64,000 bases of DNA from Pseudoalteromonas carrageenovora IAM 12662 (GTDB lineage Bacteria > Pseudomonadota > Gammaproteobacteria > Enterobacterales > Alteromonadaceae), in the NCBI RefSeq assembly GCF_900239935.1, contig NZ_LT965929.1:535001-599000 (forward strand). Direction: 5' to 3'. The position numbers were made by a program, and so were the translations under genes. Below the pieces are notes generated by a model. That model saw only the letters and a list, made by a program, of their open reading frames with translations, ran no database searches and was not told the origin of the DNA. This document shows positions 17,976-27,019 of this stretch, piece by piece (within the stretch, counting starts at the first letter, position 1; every line of letters begins with the position of its first letter).

Positions 17976-18221
17976 TGTCAGCTCCTTGGTATTTATTTTT
18001 TTAAGGTAATAAATGTAAGCTCTCTATTTAAGATGATTTAGTTGTACTAACTTTGCTTTATATAACTTAAAAGAATATAACTAGCCTTATATGTAATTAA
18101 AGCGTTACCAATACGGTCTAATTTGTATCTTGATAGATTTAACAATCGATTTTAATACCATGTCGCTTTAATCTGCAAGTAGGTTAATTAATCGTTAAAA
18201 TTATAACAACAGGAATGAAAC

Positions 18222-18965
18222 ATGAAAAAGCTTTTACTTGGCTCTGGGCTTGCGTTGGCAAGCTTTGCAAGCACTGCTACTATTGTCGAAATGAACACAA
18301 GCCAAGGTACAATAGAAATAAATTTATTTGATCAACAGACCCCCAAAACCGTAGAAAACTTTTTAAGCTATGTTCAAGATGAATCATACAACGAAACGGT
18401 GATTCATCGCTCTGTGGCAGATTTTGTAATTCAAGGCGGTGGCTTTACGTATTCTGATTCGTTTGATGCAATTGATACTAAGCCTACTGTAGAAAATGAG
18501 CCTGTTTTTTCAAATGTTAAAGGCACCATTGCTATGGCAAAGCTTTCTGGCGATGAAGACAGCGCAACAAGCCAGTGGTTTTTTAATATTTCAGATAATA
18601 GTGCTGCACTTGATACGCAAAATGGTGGCTTTACGGTGTTTGGACAAATTACTGCGGCGAGTCAATCTACACTCGATAAAATTGCAGCATTGGTTCATTG
18701 CGGTGAAGTACCCGTGGTAGATATTACTGAGCAGCAATGCTCAAGCAGTGATGTAAGTATAAGTAGTGCAAATTTAGTGACTATTCAAAGCGTAGTGGTT
18801 ATGGATGACGATCCAAATTCAGCTGCAGGCCTTAGCGTAACAACAAACACATCACTTGATAGTGGCGATACCTCTACCGATTCAGGTAGCAGTTCAGGTG
18901 GTTCATTGGCGTGGTTACTGGGTGGTGCTCTATTGGTGTTCACACGTTTGCAGCGATTTAAATAA
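18222..18965 (+). CDS. Cyclophilin-type peptidyl-prolyl isomerase with GlyGly-CTERM anchor
   Basis: 247 residues. A signal peptide ends at ASTA. A cyclophilin domain spans about 20-185, with VENFLSYVQD, VIHRSVADFVIQGGGF and SQWFFNISDN. A Ser/Thr/Asp/Gly-rich linker (SLDSGDTSTDSGSSS) leads to the tail SGGSLAWLLGGALLVFTRLQRFK-type signal: a Gly-Gly pair, a hydrophobic helix and a basic end. That tail is the GlyGly-CTERM signal processed by rhombosortase, often on type II secretion cargo. It probably catalyses prolyl isomerisation at the cell surface or outside. Confidence 0.88.
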   Translation: MKKLLLGSGLALASFASTATIVEMNTSQGTIEINLFDQQTPKTVENFLSYVQDESYNETVIHRSVADFVIQGGGFTYSDSFDAIDTKPTVENEPVFSNVKGTIAMAKLSGDEDSATSQWFFNISDNSAALDTQNGGFTVFGQITAASQSTLDKIAALVHCGEVPVVDITEQQCSSSDVSISSANLVTIQSVVVMDDDPNSAAGLSVTTNTSLDSGDTSTDSGSSSGGSLAWLLGGALLVFTRLQRFK

Positions 18966-18981
18966 AAATGTAAAAGTATCC

Positions 18982-19015
18982 ATTATCAGCGGCTTAATTT
19001 TAAACCGCTGATAAT
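18982..19015. terminator. Intrinsic terminator between convergent genes
   Basis: An 11-bp perfect stem, ATTATCAGCGG / CCGCTGATAAT, with a 12-base AT-rich loop. It lies between the cyclophilin gene (+) and the MAPEG gene (-). The T-tract is weak. Confidence 0.65.
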
Positions 19016-19022
19016 ATTTAAA

Positions 19023-19442
19023 CTAAAAAGCTATTATTCGCCAAATCATGGCAAGCCATATCGCAAATACACACCCGCAACCAAATAAAAAGACGTTAAA
19101 GCGAGCTCTTACATTATTTTGCCCTAAGTGGATTACAGTATGCGCAACACGCGACACTACAAATAAGCATGCTAAAGCAGCCACTAAATAACTTGCATTA
19201 TGAAGCTGTAAAGCAAGTAAGCAGCCGGCATAAAATAAAACGGGGATCTCAAACTGATTAGAAAAGTTCCTATCGGCTACACGCACTGTGTCGCCTGCTT
19301 TATCTAATTGCATTGTTTTAAAATCATTCAAATTTAGCTGTTTATTTTTAGCGGCTTGTATACGCCTTTTACCCATAACTATCATCACAAACAGTGAGAG
19401 TGTTACTTGAGCAAACATGGCTAGAATAATAATTTTTTCCAT
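19023..19442 (-). CDS. MAPEG family membrane protein
   Basis: A 139-residue protein with four membrane helices. The family signature region is RVADRNFSNQFEIPVLFYAG, then SRVAHTVIHLGQNNVRARF. MAPEG proteins include microsomal glutathione transferases, but most bacterial members have no known substrate. It is a single gene with no operon partner. Confidence 0.85.
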   Translation of the reverse strand: MEKIIILAMFAQVTLSLFVMIVMGKRRIQAAKNKQLNLNDFKTMQLDKAGDTVRVADRNFSNQFEIPVLFYAGCLLALQLHNASYLVAALACLFVVSRVAHTVIHLGQNNVRARFNVFLFGCGCVFAIWLAMIWRIIAF

Positions 19443-19610
19443 AATGTTCCTTTATTATTGTTTTATAAAGCTTAAGTATGAAGTGCTTTTTCACAATGTG
19501 TTACATATTTTAGCGTTAAATTGTGGCAAATCCTTAATTGTTAATGTTAATTTAGCTCTATTACGATGTTTGAGCGCGTAACTAGCGCAATACTTTACTG
19601 GAAAATCAAA

Positions 19611-22493
19611 ATGAAAAAAATTATTGGCTTTAGCGCCATAGCACTGGCAGTTTTAAGTGGTTGTTCAAATACATTATCTGTTTCAACGTCTCCTCAAGCG
19701 TCTTTATTAGCTGATTCATTAGTTGTAAGTCCAAACGATAGCCGAGAATATAAAACGTTAAAGCTAGCAAACGAAATTGAAGTTATTTTGGTATCAGACC
19801 CAAGCGCCGAAAAATCTGCGGCTTCACTAAGTGTAGGGGTTGGTTTACTGCATGATCCAATGTCACAACAAGGTATGGCGCATTATTTAGAGCATATGTT
19901 GTTTTTAGGAACTGAGCGTTACCCAGACACAAAAGGGTATTCTGATTTCATGACCAAAAATGGTGGCGCCCACAATGCCTACACGTGGCTCGATATTACC
20001 AACTACATGTTTAAAATTAATAACGATGCGTTTGATGAAGGACTAGACCGTTTTTCTGACTTTTTTAAAGCGCCTAAGTTATATCCTGAATATACCGATA
20101 AAGAAAAAAACGCGGTAAACGCAGAGTGGTCAATGCGTCGCGAGATGGACTTTTTTGGTCAATTTAAGCTAGCCCGTAAAATGATGGGCGATCATCCCGC
20201 TAATCGCTTTTTAATAGGAAATTTAGAAACGCTAGGCGATAAAGAAGGCAGCTCGCTGCACAAAGAAACAGTCGATTTTTATAATAAGTACTACTCTTCC
20301 AATATCATGAAAGTGGCGCTTATTTCTAACTTGCCAATTGCTGAAATGGAGCAAAAAGCGCAAAAGTACTTCGCTGATATAAAAAATAAAAATATCGAAA
20401 AGCCAGCTGTTACCGCAAAAGTAGATTTTGATAAAGCAGGCGGTAAGCGTGTATTTTACTCTCCGAATGAAGATGTTAAACAGCTACAATTAGATTTCAC
20501 TATTGCCAATAATGCTGATGAGTTTGCAGTTAAACCAAATCGTTTTGTTGCTTATTTATTAAGTAATGAAATGCCGGGCAGCCCTGCACAAATATTACGT
20601 GATAAAGGTTGGGTGTCGCAGTTATCAGCTTCACCATCGCCAACTCAATACGGTAATTACGGCACACTGAATGTAAATATTGAATTGACCGACGAGGGTA
20701 TGAAAAATCGCGAAACAATTGTCGCGACAATTATGCAATATATCGATTTAATTAAAAAAGAAGGTGTAGATAGTAAGTACTTTAACGAAATTAAAACGTC
20801 GCTTAGCAACCAGTTTAAATTTTTAGAGAAGGGCGATGAGTTTAACTATGTAAGCTCGCTTACCGGCAGCATGCAGGTTTATCCACTCAATCATACTATT
20901 AATGCCCCTTATTATTATGCAAAATTTGATGCTGATGCAGTTAATAATGTGCTGGATCAATTAAATGCTAAAACGCTACGAGTTTGGTATATATCTCAAC
21001 AAGAAGAAACAGATTCGCAACTACATTTTTATGATGGCAAATATCGCATTAACGACATTAGCGATGATGAAATTGCCAGCTGGAAAAAGCCGAGTGAATT
21101 TAAATTAGCACTGCCTAGTGTAAACAACTTACTACCTGAGAGCTTTGCAATTAAAACTAAAGCATTTAAAGAGCAAAAGCACCCAGTACTAGCTTATGAT
21201 AAAAACGGCGTGAAAGTATGGCGTCAAGCAAGCCAAAAGTTTGCAGAGCAACCAAAAGGGCTTGTTGAAGTATATATAAACACTCAACCTGGCTTAACCG
21301 ATATAAATGCTGAAGTGCTTTATTCGGTATGGGCCGACTTATACAATATTCAACAAAGTCAGCTAAGCACTGAAGCTGCCATAGCGGGTATGAGTGTGAG
21401 TCTTGCGCCAAGTAATGGCCTTGTATTATCAATGAGCGGCTTTACAGATAAACAAGACGTATTACTTAAACAAGCGCTTAGCGGTTTAAAAGCTGAGGTT
21501 ACAGCACAAGCATTTAGCCAAGCAATTGATCGTTATAAACGTGATTTATTAAACCAGCAGAAGCAGTTTCCGTATGCGCAAGCATTTGGTGAGTATTCAA
21601 AACTCATTCGCACAGGCAGTTTTGATACAGATGCACTAATAAAAGTGGCTGAATCATTATCTGTTGCTGATTTAAATAATTTAAAAACAGCAACTTTTGC
21701 TAAAAACGATTTACGCGTGTTTAGTTATGGTAACTATAACCAGCAAGATATTGATGCAATAGCTGGCGAATTAAGCGCTACGCTTGAAAGCAACCATACG
21801 CACAGTGAATTTGCACGCAGCAAAGCATGGTTACCGCAAGTAGGCGAAACACTGGTACTTCAAAAAGATATTGATGTTGCTGATGTAGCTGTTGTTGATA
21901 TGACCGTACACCCAATAGCTGGTTATAAACAAAAAGCACAAGCAGCAGTACTACAAAGCCACTTTAGAACCGTTGCGTTTGATAAAATGCGTACCGAGGA
22001 GCAACTAGCTTACGCTGTAGGTGCATTGGCTCGCCCAATAGAAGAATACTCAGCCATTGGCTTGTTTATTCAGACACCAGTTAAAGGCCCTAAAGAGATA
22101 CAAGCACGCTTTGATCAATTTAAAAAAGAGTATGCGGTAGAGCTTGATAACATGAGTAATGATACATTCGAACAGCTTAAAAATGCGACGCTTGTATCAC
22201 TTAAAGAGCAACCTAAAAATTTAAGCGACGAAATGAGCCCGCTTATAAATGACTGGTACCGCGAAAACTTTAAATTTGACTCAAAGCAAAAGCTGATTAA
22301 TGAAGTAGAAAAAGTAACACTTGCAGATATAAAACAGTACTACAAGCAAACCATGTTGAACCCTCAAGCAGCGCGTTTAAATGTGCAGCTGCGTGGTACT
22401 AAGTTTATTGAAAGTGACTTTGCTGATTTACCTAATCAAACAAAAATCACTACGCTTGATGCTTATTACAATGGCATTAAGTTACAAAAATAA
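19611..22493 (+). CDS. M16 family zinc metalloprotease (pitrilysin/insulinase-like) lipoprotein
   Basis: A 960-residue protease. The lipoprotein signal MKKIIGFSAIALAVLSGC sets the start at 19611; the in-frame ATG at 19566 would only add 15 residues ahead of the signal. The inverted zinc motif HYLEH is near residues 91-95, and the downstream Glu lies in NAVNAEWSM. Four M16 domains are expected at this length. The active-site half is N-terminal, and the C-terminal half contains a conserved MRTEEQLAYAVG. It likely degrades peptides in the periplasm. Transcription ends at a very strong hairpin. Confidence 0.92.
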   Translation: MKKIIGFSAIALAVLSGCSNTLSVSTSPQASLLADSLVVSPNDSREYKTLKLANEIEVILVSDPSAEKSAASLSVGVGLLHDPMSQQGMAHYLEHMLFLGTERYPDTKGYSDFMTKNGGAHNAYTWLDITNYMFKINNDAFDEGLDRFSDFFKAPKLYPEYTDKEKNAVNAEWSMRREMDFFGQFKLARKMMGDHPANRFLIGNLETLGDKEGSSLHKETVDFYNKYYSSNIMKVALISNLPIAEMEQKAQKYFADIKNKNIEKPAVTAKVDFDKAGGKRVFYSPNEDVKQLQLDFTIANNADEFAVKPNRFVAYLLSNEMPGSPAQILRDKGWVSQLSASPSPTQYGNYGTLNVNIELTDEGMKNRETIVATIMQYIDLIKKEGVDSKYFNEIKTSLSNQFKFLEKGDEFNYVSSLTGSMQVYPLNHTINAPYYYAKFDADAVNNVLDQLNAKTLRVWYISQQEETDSQLHFYDGKYRINDISDDEIASWKKPSEFKLALPSVNNLLPESFAIKTKAFKEQKHPVLAYDKNGVKVWRQASQKFAEQPKGLVEVYINTQPGLTDINAEVLYSVWADLYNIQQSQLSTEAAIAGMSVSLAPSNGLVLSMSGFTDKQDVLLKQALSGLKAEVTAQAFSQAIDRYKRDLLNQQKQFPYAQAFGEYSKLIRTGSFDTDALIKVAESLSVADLNNLKTATFAKNDLRVFSYGNYNQQDIDAIAGELSATLESNHTHSEFARSKAWLPQVGETLVLQKDIDVADVAVVDMTVHPIAGYKQKAQAAVLQSHFRTVAFDKMRTEEQLAYAVGALARPIEEYSAIGLFIQTPVKGPKEIQARFDQFKKEYAVELDNMSNDTFEQLKNATLVSLKEQPKNLSDEMSPLINDWYRENFKFDSKQKLINEVEKVTLADIKQYYKQTMLNPQAARLNVQLRGTKFIESDFADLPNQTKITTLDAYYNGIKLQK

Positions 22494-22512
22494 ACGTTAT
22501 ACATAAAGTTAG

Positions 22513-22548
22513 AATAAACCCCAGTGTAGCAATACATTGGGGTTTATT
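22513..22548 (+). terminator. Strong intrinsic terminator
   Basis: A 16-pair stem: AATAAACCCCAGTGTA pairs with TACATTGGGGTTTATT (one G-U) around loop GCAA. It follows the M16 protease and lies before the convergent nhaC-like gene, so it can serve both. Confidence 0.9.
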
Positions 22549-22570
22549 TATTTCTATAGCTATATAATAT

Positions 22571-23953
22571 TTATGCCATAACTATAAAGCCTATAACCGC
22601 CATTGATGCCGCTATTAATGTATACGGCAACTGTGTTACTGCATGGCTCATTAAGTTACAACCAGAGCCTTGGGCTGCAAGTACTGTAGAGTCTGAATAA
22701 AAGCACGCTTGGCTACCAAAAGATGATGCCGATAATAACGCGCCAATCACCAGTGGAATATTAGCGTCAACCGCAGTTGCCAGTGGCATAACGATAGGTA
22801 TAGACACTGCAAAAATACCCCAACTAGAGCCTGTAGCAAACGCTAACACCGCCATCGCAATAAACACGACTGCAGGTAAGTATTGCGCCGTCATATAAGG
22901 GCTTAAACTGCCTATAACAAATTGCGGCAAGCCTATTAAATCGCACACATCTTTAAAAATAAACGCGGCGATCACAGTACCAATAGCCGGTATCATACTT
23001 TTAAAGCCATCAAGCATGCGCTCAATCATTTCGCTAAAGCTCATTAATTTTTGTAGTGCATAAAAAGGAAGTGTTACCGCCATACTCGCTAGTAAGCCTT
23101 TATATACATCTATTTCAAAGTAAACGGTAAAGGCTACAAGTAAAATTATTGGCAGTAAAAAGTTATGTAATTTCCCTTTAGGATCGGCATCTTCAAAGTT
23201 TTCTTCTACAGCTTTTACTGCATATTCGTCGGCTGTTTGAATATCACTAAACTGAGCAGGATCTACGCTGGCTTGTTCTATTTTCGCCATTTTTTCTGCT
23301 TTTTTCATGGGTCCAATAGCAGGTATAACACCTAATACCACTAACAAAACCACCAATACTGCAAACCACGCATAAAACATATAAGGAATTGCTTGAATAT
23401 ATACCGCAATGCCTTTACCTTCCACGGCAATGCCGTTATCTACTAATAGTCCGCCAAAAAATACTGCCCAAGTAGATAAAGGTACAAGTACACAAATCGG
23501 TGCCGCTGTTGAGTCAACAACGTAGGCAAGCATTTCTCGGCTAACTTTAAATTTATCAGTAATGCGCTTCATCGTTTCACCTACGGTAAGCGCATTTAAG
23601 TAGTCATCAATAAAAATAACTACGCCTAAACAAAAGGTCATAAATAAAGAAGAGCGTTTACCTTTAGTGTATTTTAACGCTAATTTTCCAAACGCCGACG
23701 CACCGCCAGTCCGCACTAATAAGGCGATTAAAGCGCCAAAGCCACCACATACGAGTATTAACCAACCTATGGTTTCGTCGGTCATTACTTTGAGCGATGT
23801 GCTGGCAAAGTTAGCAAGCACCTGGGCCGGGTCGGCTATTACTAACCCAACTAAAGCACCAATAAGTAAAGATAAAATAGGGCGGCGTAAAACAACAGCC
23901 AAAACAACAACCACCGCTGGTGGCAGTAAACTTAACGCAGAGGGTTCAAGCAT
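22571..23953 (-). CDS. NhaC family Na+/H+ antiporter-like transporter
   Basis: A 460-residue inner-membrane protein with about 11-12 helices. Family features include FGALIALLVRTGGASAFGK, FIDDYLNALTVGETMKRITDKF, LVPLSTWAVFFGGLL and the late SSFGSQACFYSDSTVLA. NhaC members exchange sodium for protons, and some relatives carry amino acids or organic acids. The sequence does not settle ion versus solute. It is monocistronic. Confidence 0.87.
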   Translation of the reverse strand: MLEPSALSLLPPAVVVVLAVVLRRPILSLLIGALVGLVIADPAQVLANFASTSLKVMTDETIGWLILVCGGFGALIALLVRTGGASAFGKLALKYTKGKRSSLFMTFCLGVVIFIDDYLNALTVGETMKRITDKFKVSREMLAYVVDSTAAPICVLVPLSTWAVFFGGLLVDNGIAVEGKGIAVYIQAIPYMFYAWFAVLVVLLVVLGVIPAIGPMKKAEKMAKIEQASVDPAQFSDIQTADEYAVKAVEENFEDADPKGKLHNFLLPIILLVAFTVYFEIDVYKGLLASMAVTLPFYALQKLMSFSEMIERMLDGFKSMIPAIGTVIAAFIFKDVCDLIGLPQFVIGSLSPYMTAQYLPAVVFIAMAVLAFATGSSWGIFAVSIPIVMPLATAVDANIPLVIGALLSASSFGSQACFYSDSTVLAAQGSGCNLMSHAVTQLPYTLIAASMAVIGFIVMA

Positions 23954-24258
23954 TTAAGTGTTCACAAAATTAAAAGCATATTTAAGAATTTAAATTGCTT
24001 ATACAAAAACAAAGAAGATGATAGTTTGTTGTTAAATCATTTTCCAAGTCACTGCTTTTGTACGCGAGAGGAGTATTTAAACTGTTATGTTAAATTAAGG
24101 GTTTAAATAAAAACGCGTTGGCTTTGGCGCCAGACGGAGCAAGGAATGCATACCGCTATTGTTGTGCCTGTAAAAACATCGGCGCAAAAATAATCTGGTT
24201 TTGCATTTCAGTCAATAAAAATTTATGTGCATAAATAACTTTTTTATGGAGACTTTTA
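23954..24258. other. Intergenic region upstream of GNAT gene, with a GC-richer segment
   Basis: About 305 bases. Most is AT-rich promoter-like DNA for the divergent nhaC-like and GNAT genes. Bases 24115-24190 are clearly GC-richer and contain a 15-codon open frame (24146-24193) with GGAG six bases upstream. I cannot show that it is translated. Confidence 0.5.
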
Positions 24259-24759
24259 ATGAACGCCGTATTTAAAACAAAACGTTTATTGCTTCGCTAC
24301 GCAAATGAGCACGATGCAGCCATGTTACTTACTTTGGTTAATCAGTCTAATTTTATCAAGTATATTGGCGATAAAGCCATTTATACGCTTAGTGATGCCA
24401 AAAACTATATTGAGCAGTCGTTTTCGGCATCTCATAAACATCAAGGGTTTGGTCCTTATATTATTACTTTGAGTAGCGGCGAGGTAGTGGGAATAGTTGG
24501 TTTTTATAAACGCTCAGCACTTCAACATCCCGACTTAGGCTTTGCACTTTTATCCGGTTATGAAAAGCATGGCTATATTTTTGAAGCGGCTAAGGCTCTA
24601 TTAATAAATAAGCACACATTGGGTATAAATCAGGTAATTGCCATAACTGCGCCTAGTAATAAAGGTTCACAAAGTGTGCTGTTAAATTTAGGCTTTAAAA
24701 AGGTAGGCAAGGCGGTTATTAATGAGGATAAAACCGCCGTTGATATATATGGTTATTAA
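24259..24759 (+). CDS. GNAT family N-acetyltransferase (RimJ/RimL-like)
   Basis: A 166-residue acetyltransferase of the RimJ/RimL/YdaF type. It opens TKRLLLRYANEHDAAMLLTL, then has GEVVGIVGFYKR, the acetyl-CoA region GFALLSGYEKHGYIFEAAKAL and ITAPSNKGSQSVLLNLGFKKVG. The usual R/Q-x-x-G-x-G/A loop is degenerate (LLSGYEKHG). Its end overlaps pqiC tail to tail by four bases. The acceptor substrate is unknown. Confidence 0.88.
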   Translation: MNAVFKTKRLLLRYANEHDAAMLLTLVNQSNFIKYIGDKAIYTLSDAKNYIEQSFSASHKHQGFGPYIITLSSGEVVGIVGFYKRSALQHPDLGFALLSGYEKHGYIFEAAKALLINKHTLGINQVIAITAPSNKGSQSVLLNLGFKKVGKAVINEDKTAVDIYGY

Positions 24760-25364
24760 AGTCGTGCTTGCTCTATTTCTTTAGCAACATTTAGGTTGAT
24801 ATTAAGCCAGATTTTTTCAAGTGTAGAAACCAAACCATCATAACCGTCGTCTTCTATAGGTACTACGTTTGAAAAGTTATGGATACTAATTAAACGTCGT
24901 CCGGTTTCTGGGTGAGTGTAATATAAGCGCCACAGCCCCGAGATATCCGCATTGCCCTCTAAATCACCATTAAAATGATGAACTTCGTATTCAAGTTCAT
25001 AAAATGTTTGTTGATCAAGCTCTGTAATTACAGGCAACCCTTTTATCACCATCCAATTAGGCATGGCGTTAAACAAGGTTTGCTGTGCACTTGCAGTTAG
25101 CATTGAATCAGGCGATTCGCCCCATAAGTTGTAATTAGCAGCATGAATTTGGTTACTGTCTATTTTCATCGCAATGCCCAAATTATTTAGCGCCCCTCTA
25201 AGTACAACGGTTTGAACTCTAAGCTGTGCATCTGTGGCCACTACATTTCGAGATGATGCACCTATAGGCTGCTCAAATTGATAATACTGCGTTGCAGTTT
25301 GTATTGATGCGCTACATCCCGCCAAGACTAATAAAAAACTTGCAGTTAAAAGTATAGATTTCAT
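24756..25364 (-). CDS. pqiC: PqiC family outer-membrane lipoprotein
   Basis: A 202-residue lipoprotein with lipobox LAGC and the ABC-transport auxiliary (DUF330) fold: TQYYQFEQPIG near the start and VVLRGALNNLGIAMKIDSNQI. In Escherichia coli PqiC forms an outer-membrane ring that docks the PqiB needle for lipid transport between membranes. It is last gene of the pqiABC operon and its ATG directly abuts the pqiB stop. Confidence 0.88.
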   Translation of the reverse strand: MKSILLTASFLLVLAGCSASIQTATQYYQFEQPIGASSRNVVATDAQLRVQTVVLRGALNNLGIAMKIDSNQIHAANYNLWGESPDSMLTASAQQTLFNAMPNWMVIKGLPVITELDQQTFYELEYEVHHFNGDLEGNADISGLWRLYYTHPETGRRLISIHNFSNVVPIEDDGYDGLVSTLEKIWLNINLNVAKEIEQARL

Positions 25365-27019
25365 TATTGCTTCCTTGGTTTTGGATCAGCGGGTAGCGAT
25401 TTGTCAAAAATAAGCATATTAGGTTGCTCGTTTAAGCCGCGCGTAAGTGGCTGCAGCCCCTCACTTAAACGTTTAAACTCTTTTAGTGTCTGTTGTATTT
25501 GATGGTGAAGTTCTGAGCCTGCTTGGTAACTGGCCATCGTTTTATCAAACTGGCGCATGGTTACCTCAAATTGCTCCATGCTTTTAGTCATTTTTTCAAA
25601 GTTACGATTAAAGTCACCCGGTAAGTTTTGGGTATCTTTTTGACTTAGCAGTTCTCGCATTTCATTGGCAAGTGATTGATAGTCGCTAAATGTATCCTGC
25701 ATTTGCGCTAAGCTGTCTTCAATTTTTAAGCTGTTTACTTTGTTTAATACATCAGAGACTTGGTCTGCTAGTACCGTAATTCCGCTAGATATACTTGGAA
25801 ACACATCATATTGTGCAAGTTTATCGAGGTTAGCTTTAGGGGCATCTGGGTAAATATCAAAATCAACATACACGGCACCAGTAAGTAAATTACCAGGTTT
25901 TAAAGAGGCGCGCATACCATTTTTAATCCATCCTGTTAGGCTGCTTTGCCAAAACTCTTTGGCTGCTGCGCTATCGTAATATAAACGACCATATTCTACC
26001 TTTATAAGAACAGGTACCGCCGTATTGTGGTTTTTAAAGTGTGCTGGCTTACCATTAACAATGACGTTAGCAGGCGCCTCTACTACAGTGCCAATACGTG
26101 TACCACGGTACTCAACTGGTGCTCCTGGACGAAGGCCGCGAATCGATTGCTCAAAATCAATTATGTAGTAATCAAAATCATAAAAACGCTCTTCAAGGGC
26201 TTCTTTATAGCTTTGGCTAAGTGAATAACTGTGACCATCTTGCGCTATTTCACCCGGGGTTTGTTGCTCTGGTAAACCTACAGAGATACCGCCTTTTAAC
26301 AACTTACTTAAAGAGCCTGTATTTATATTTATACCATCAGCAGAGAGATCAATCTCTATTCCGGCGTTAACCCAAAAAATAGAATTCATTGTGATTAAGT
26401 TTTGATACGGTTCTTTAATAAAAATACCGTATTTCATTGCTTGGTTTTTCCAATCAAAGGTGGCGGTTTCTACTTGACCAATTTTATAGTTTTTGAAAAA
26501 TATACCCGTGCTAACTTCAAGTACTTCGGCGTTGTAGCTCATTAATTTGAAGCGGCCACCTTTTACATCTTTACCGATTAAAGCGGGTTCGTCTTGAAGT
26601 TCAAATCGCTCTTTTAATTCTTCACTTTCACCAGGCGAAAACTCTAAATACACACCCGAGAGCAGTGTACTCATACCGCTTATTCCCGTTTCATCAATAC
26701 GCGGTTTTACAACCCAAATCTTGGCATCTTCTGTTAATAATGAATCGTAGTTTTTGTCTATTTGTGCACGTGCTATAACGCTGTCTTGTGAGTCAGAAAG
26801 GCGAATATGGTCTATTTGTCCTATTTTTACACTGCGTACTTTTATTTCTGTTTTACCAGCAATTATGCCCTCTGCTTGAGGCATTTTTATGTATATAGTC
26901 GAGCCTTTATTTGCTTGGTATTGATAAAGCATCCACATACCAACAAGTAGCGCAATAACCGGAATGATCCAGATGGCGGAAATTTTCGGTTCTTTTGTTA
27001 CGTTTGCCGTTTCTGTCAT
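25364..27019 (-). CDS. pqiB: Intermembrane lipid-transport MCE protein PqiB
   Basis: A 551-residue protein with one N-terminal inner-membrane helix (AIWIIPVIALLVGMWMLY). Three MCE domains follow, with starts visible in GSTIYIKMPQAEGIIAGKTE, EVLEVSTGIFFKNYKIG and DYYIIDFEQSIRGLRPGAPV. A long C-terminal coiled-coil segment (450-540) would form the hexameric needle across the periplasm. It overlaps pqiA by four bases and touches pqiC, so the three are one operon in the usual order. Confidence 0.93.
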   Translation of the reverse strand: MTETANVTKEPKISAIWIIPVIALLVGMWMLYQYQANKGSTIYIKMPQAEGIIAGKTEIKVRSVKIGQIDHIRLSDSQDSVIARAQIDKNYDSLLTEDAKIWVVKPRIDETGISGMSTLLSGVYLEFSPGESEELKERFELQDEPALIGKDVKGGRFKLMSYNAEVLEVSTGIFFKNYKIGQVETATFDWKNQAMKYGIFIKEPYQNLITMNSIFWVNAGIEIDLSADGININTGSLSKLLKGGISVGLPEQQTPGEIAQDGHSYSLSQSYKEALEERFYDFDYYIIDFEQSIRGLRPGAPVEYRGTRIGTVVEAPANVIVNGKPAHFKNHNTAVPVLIKVEYGRLYYDSAAAKEFWQSSLTGWIKNGMRASLKPGNLLTGAVYVDFDIYPDAPKANLDKLAQYDVFPSISSGITVLADQVSDVLNKVNSLKIEDSLAQMQDTFSDYQSLANEMRELLSQKDTQNLPGDFNRNFEKMTKSMEQFEVTMRQFDKTMASYQAGSELHHQIQQTLKEFKRLSEGLQPLTRGLNEQPNMLIFDKSLPADPKPRKQ

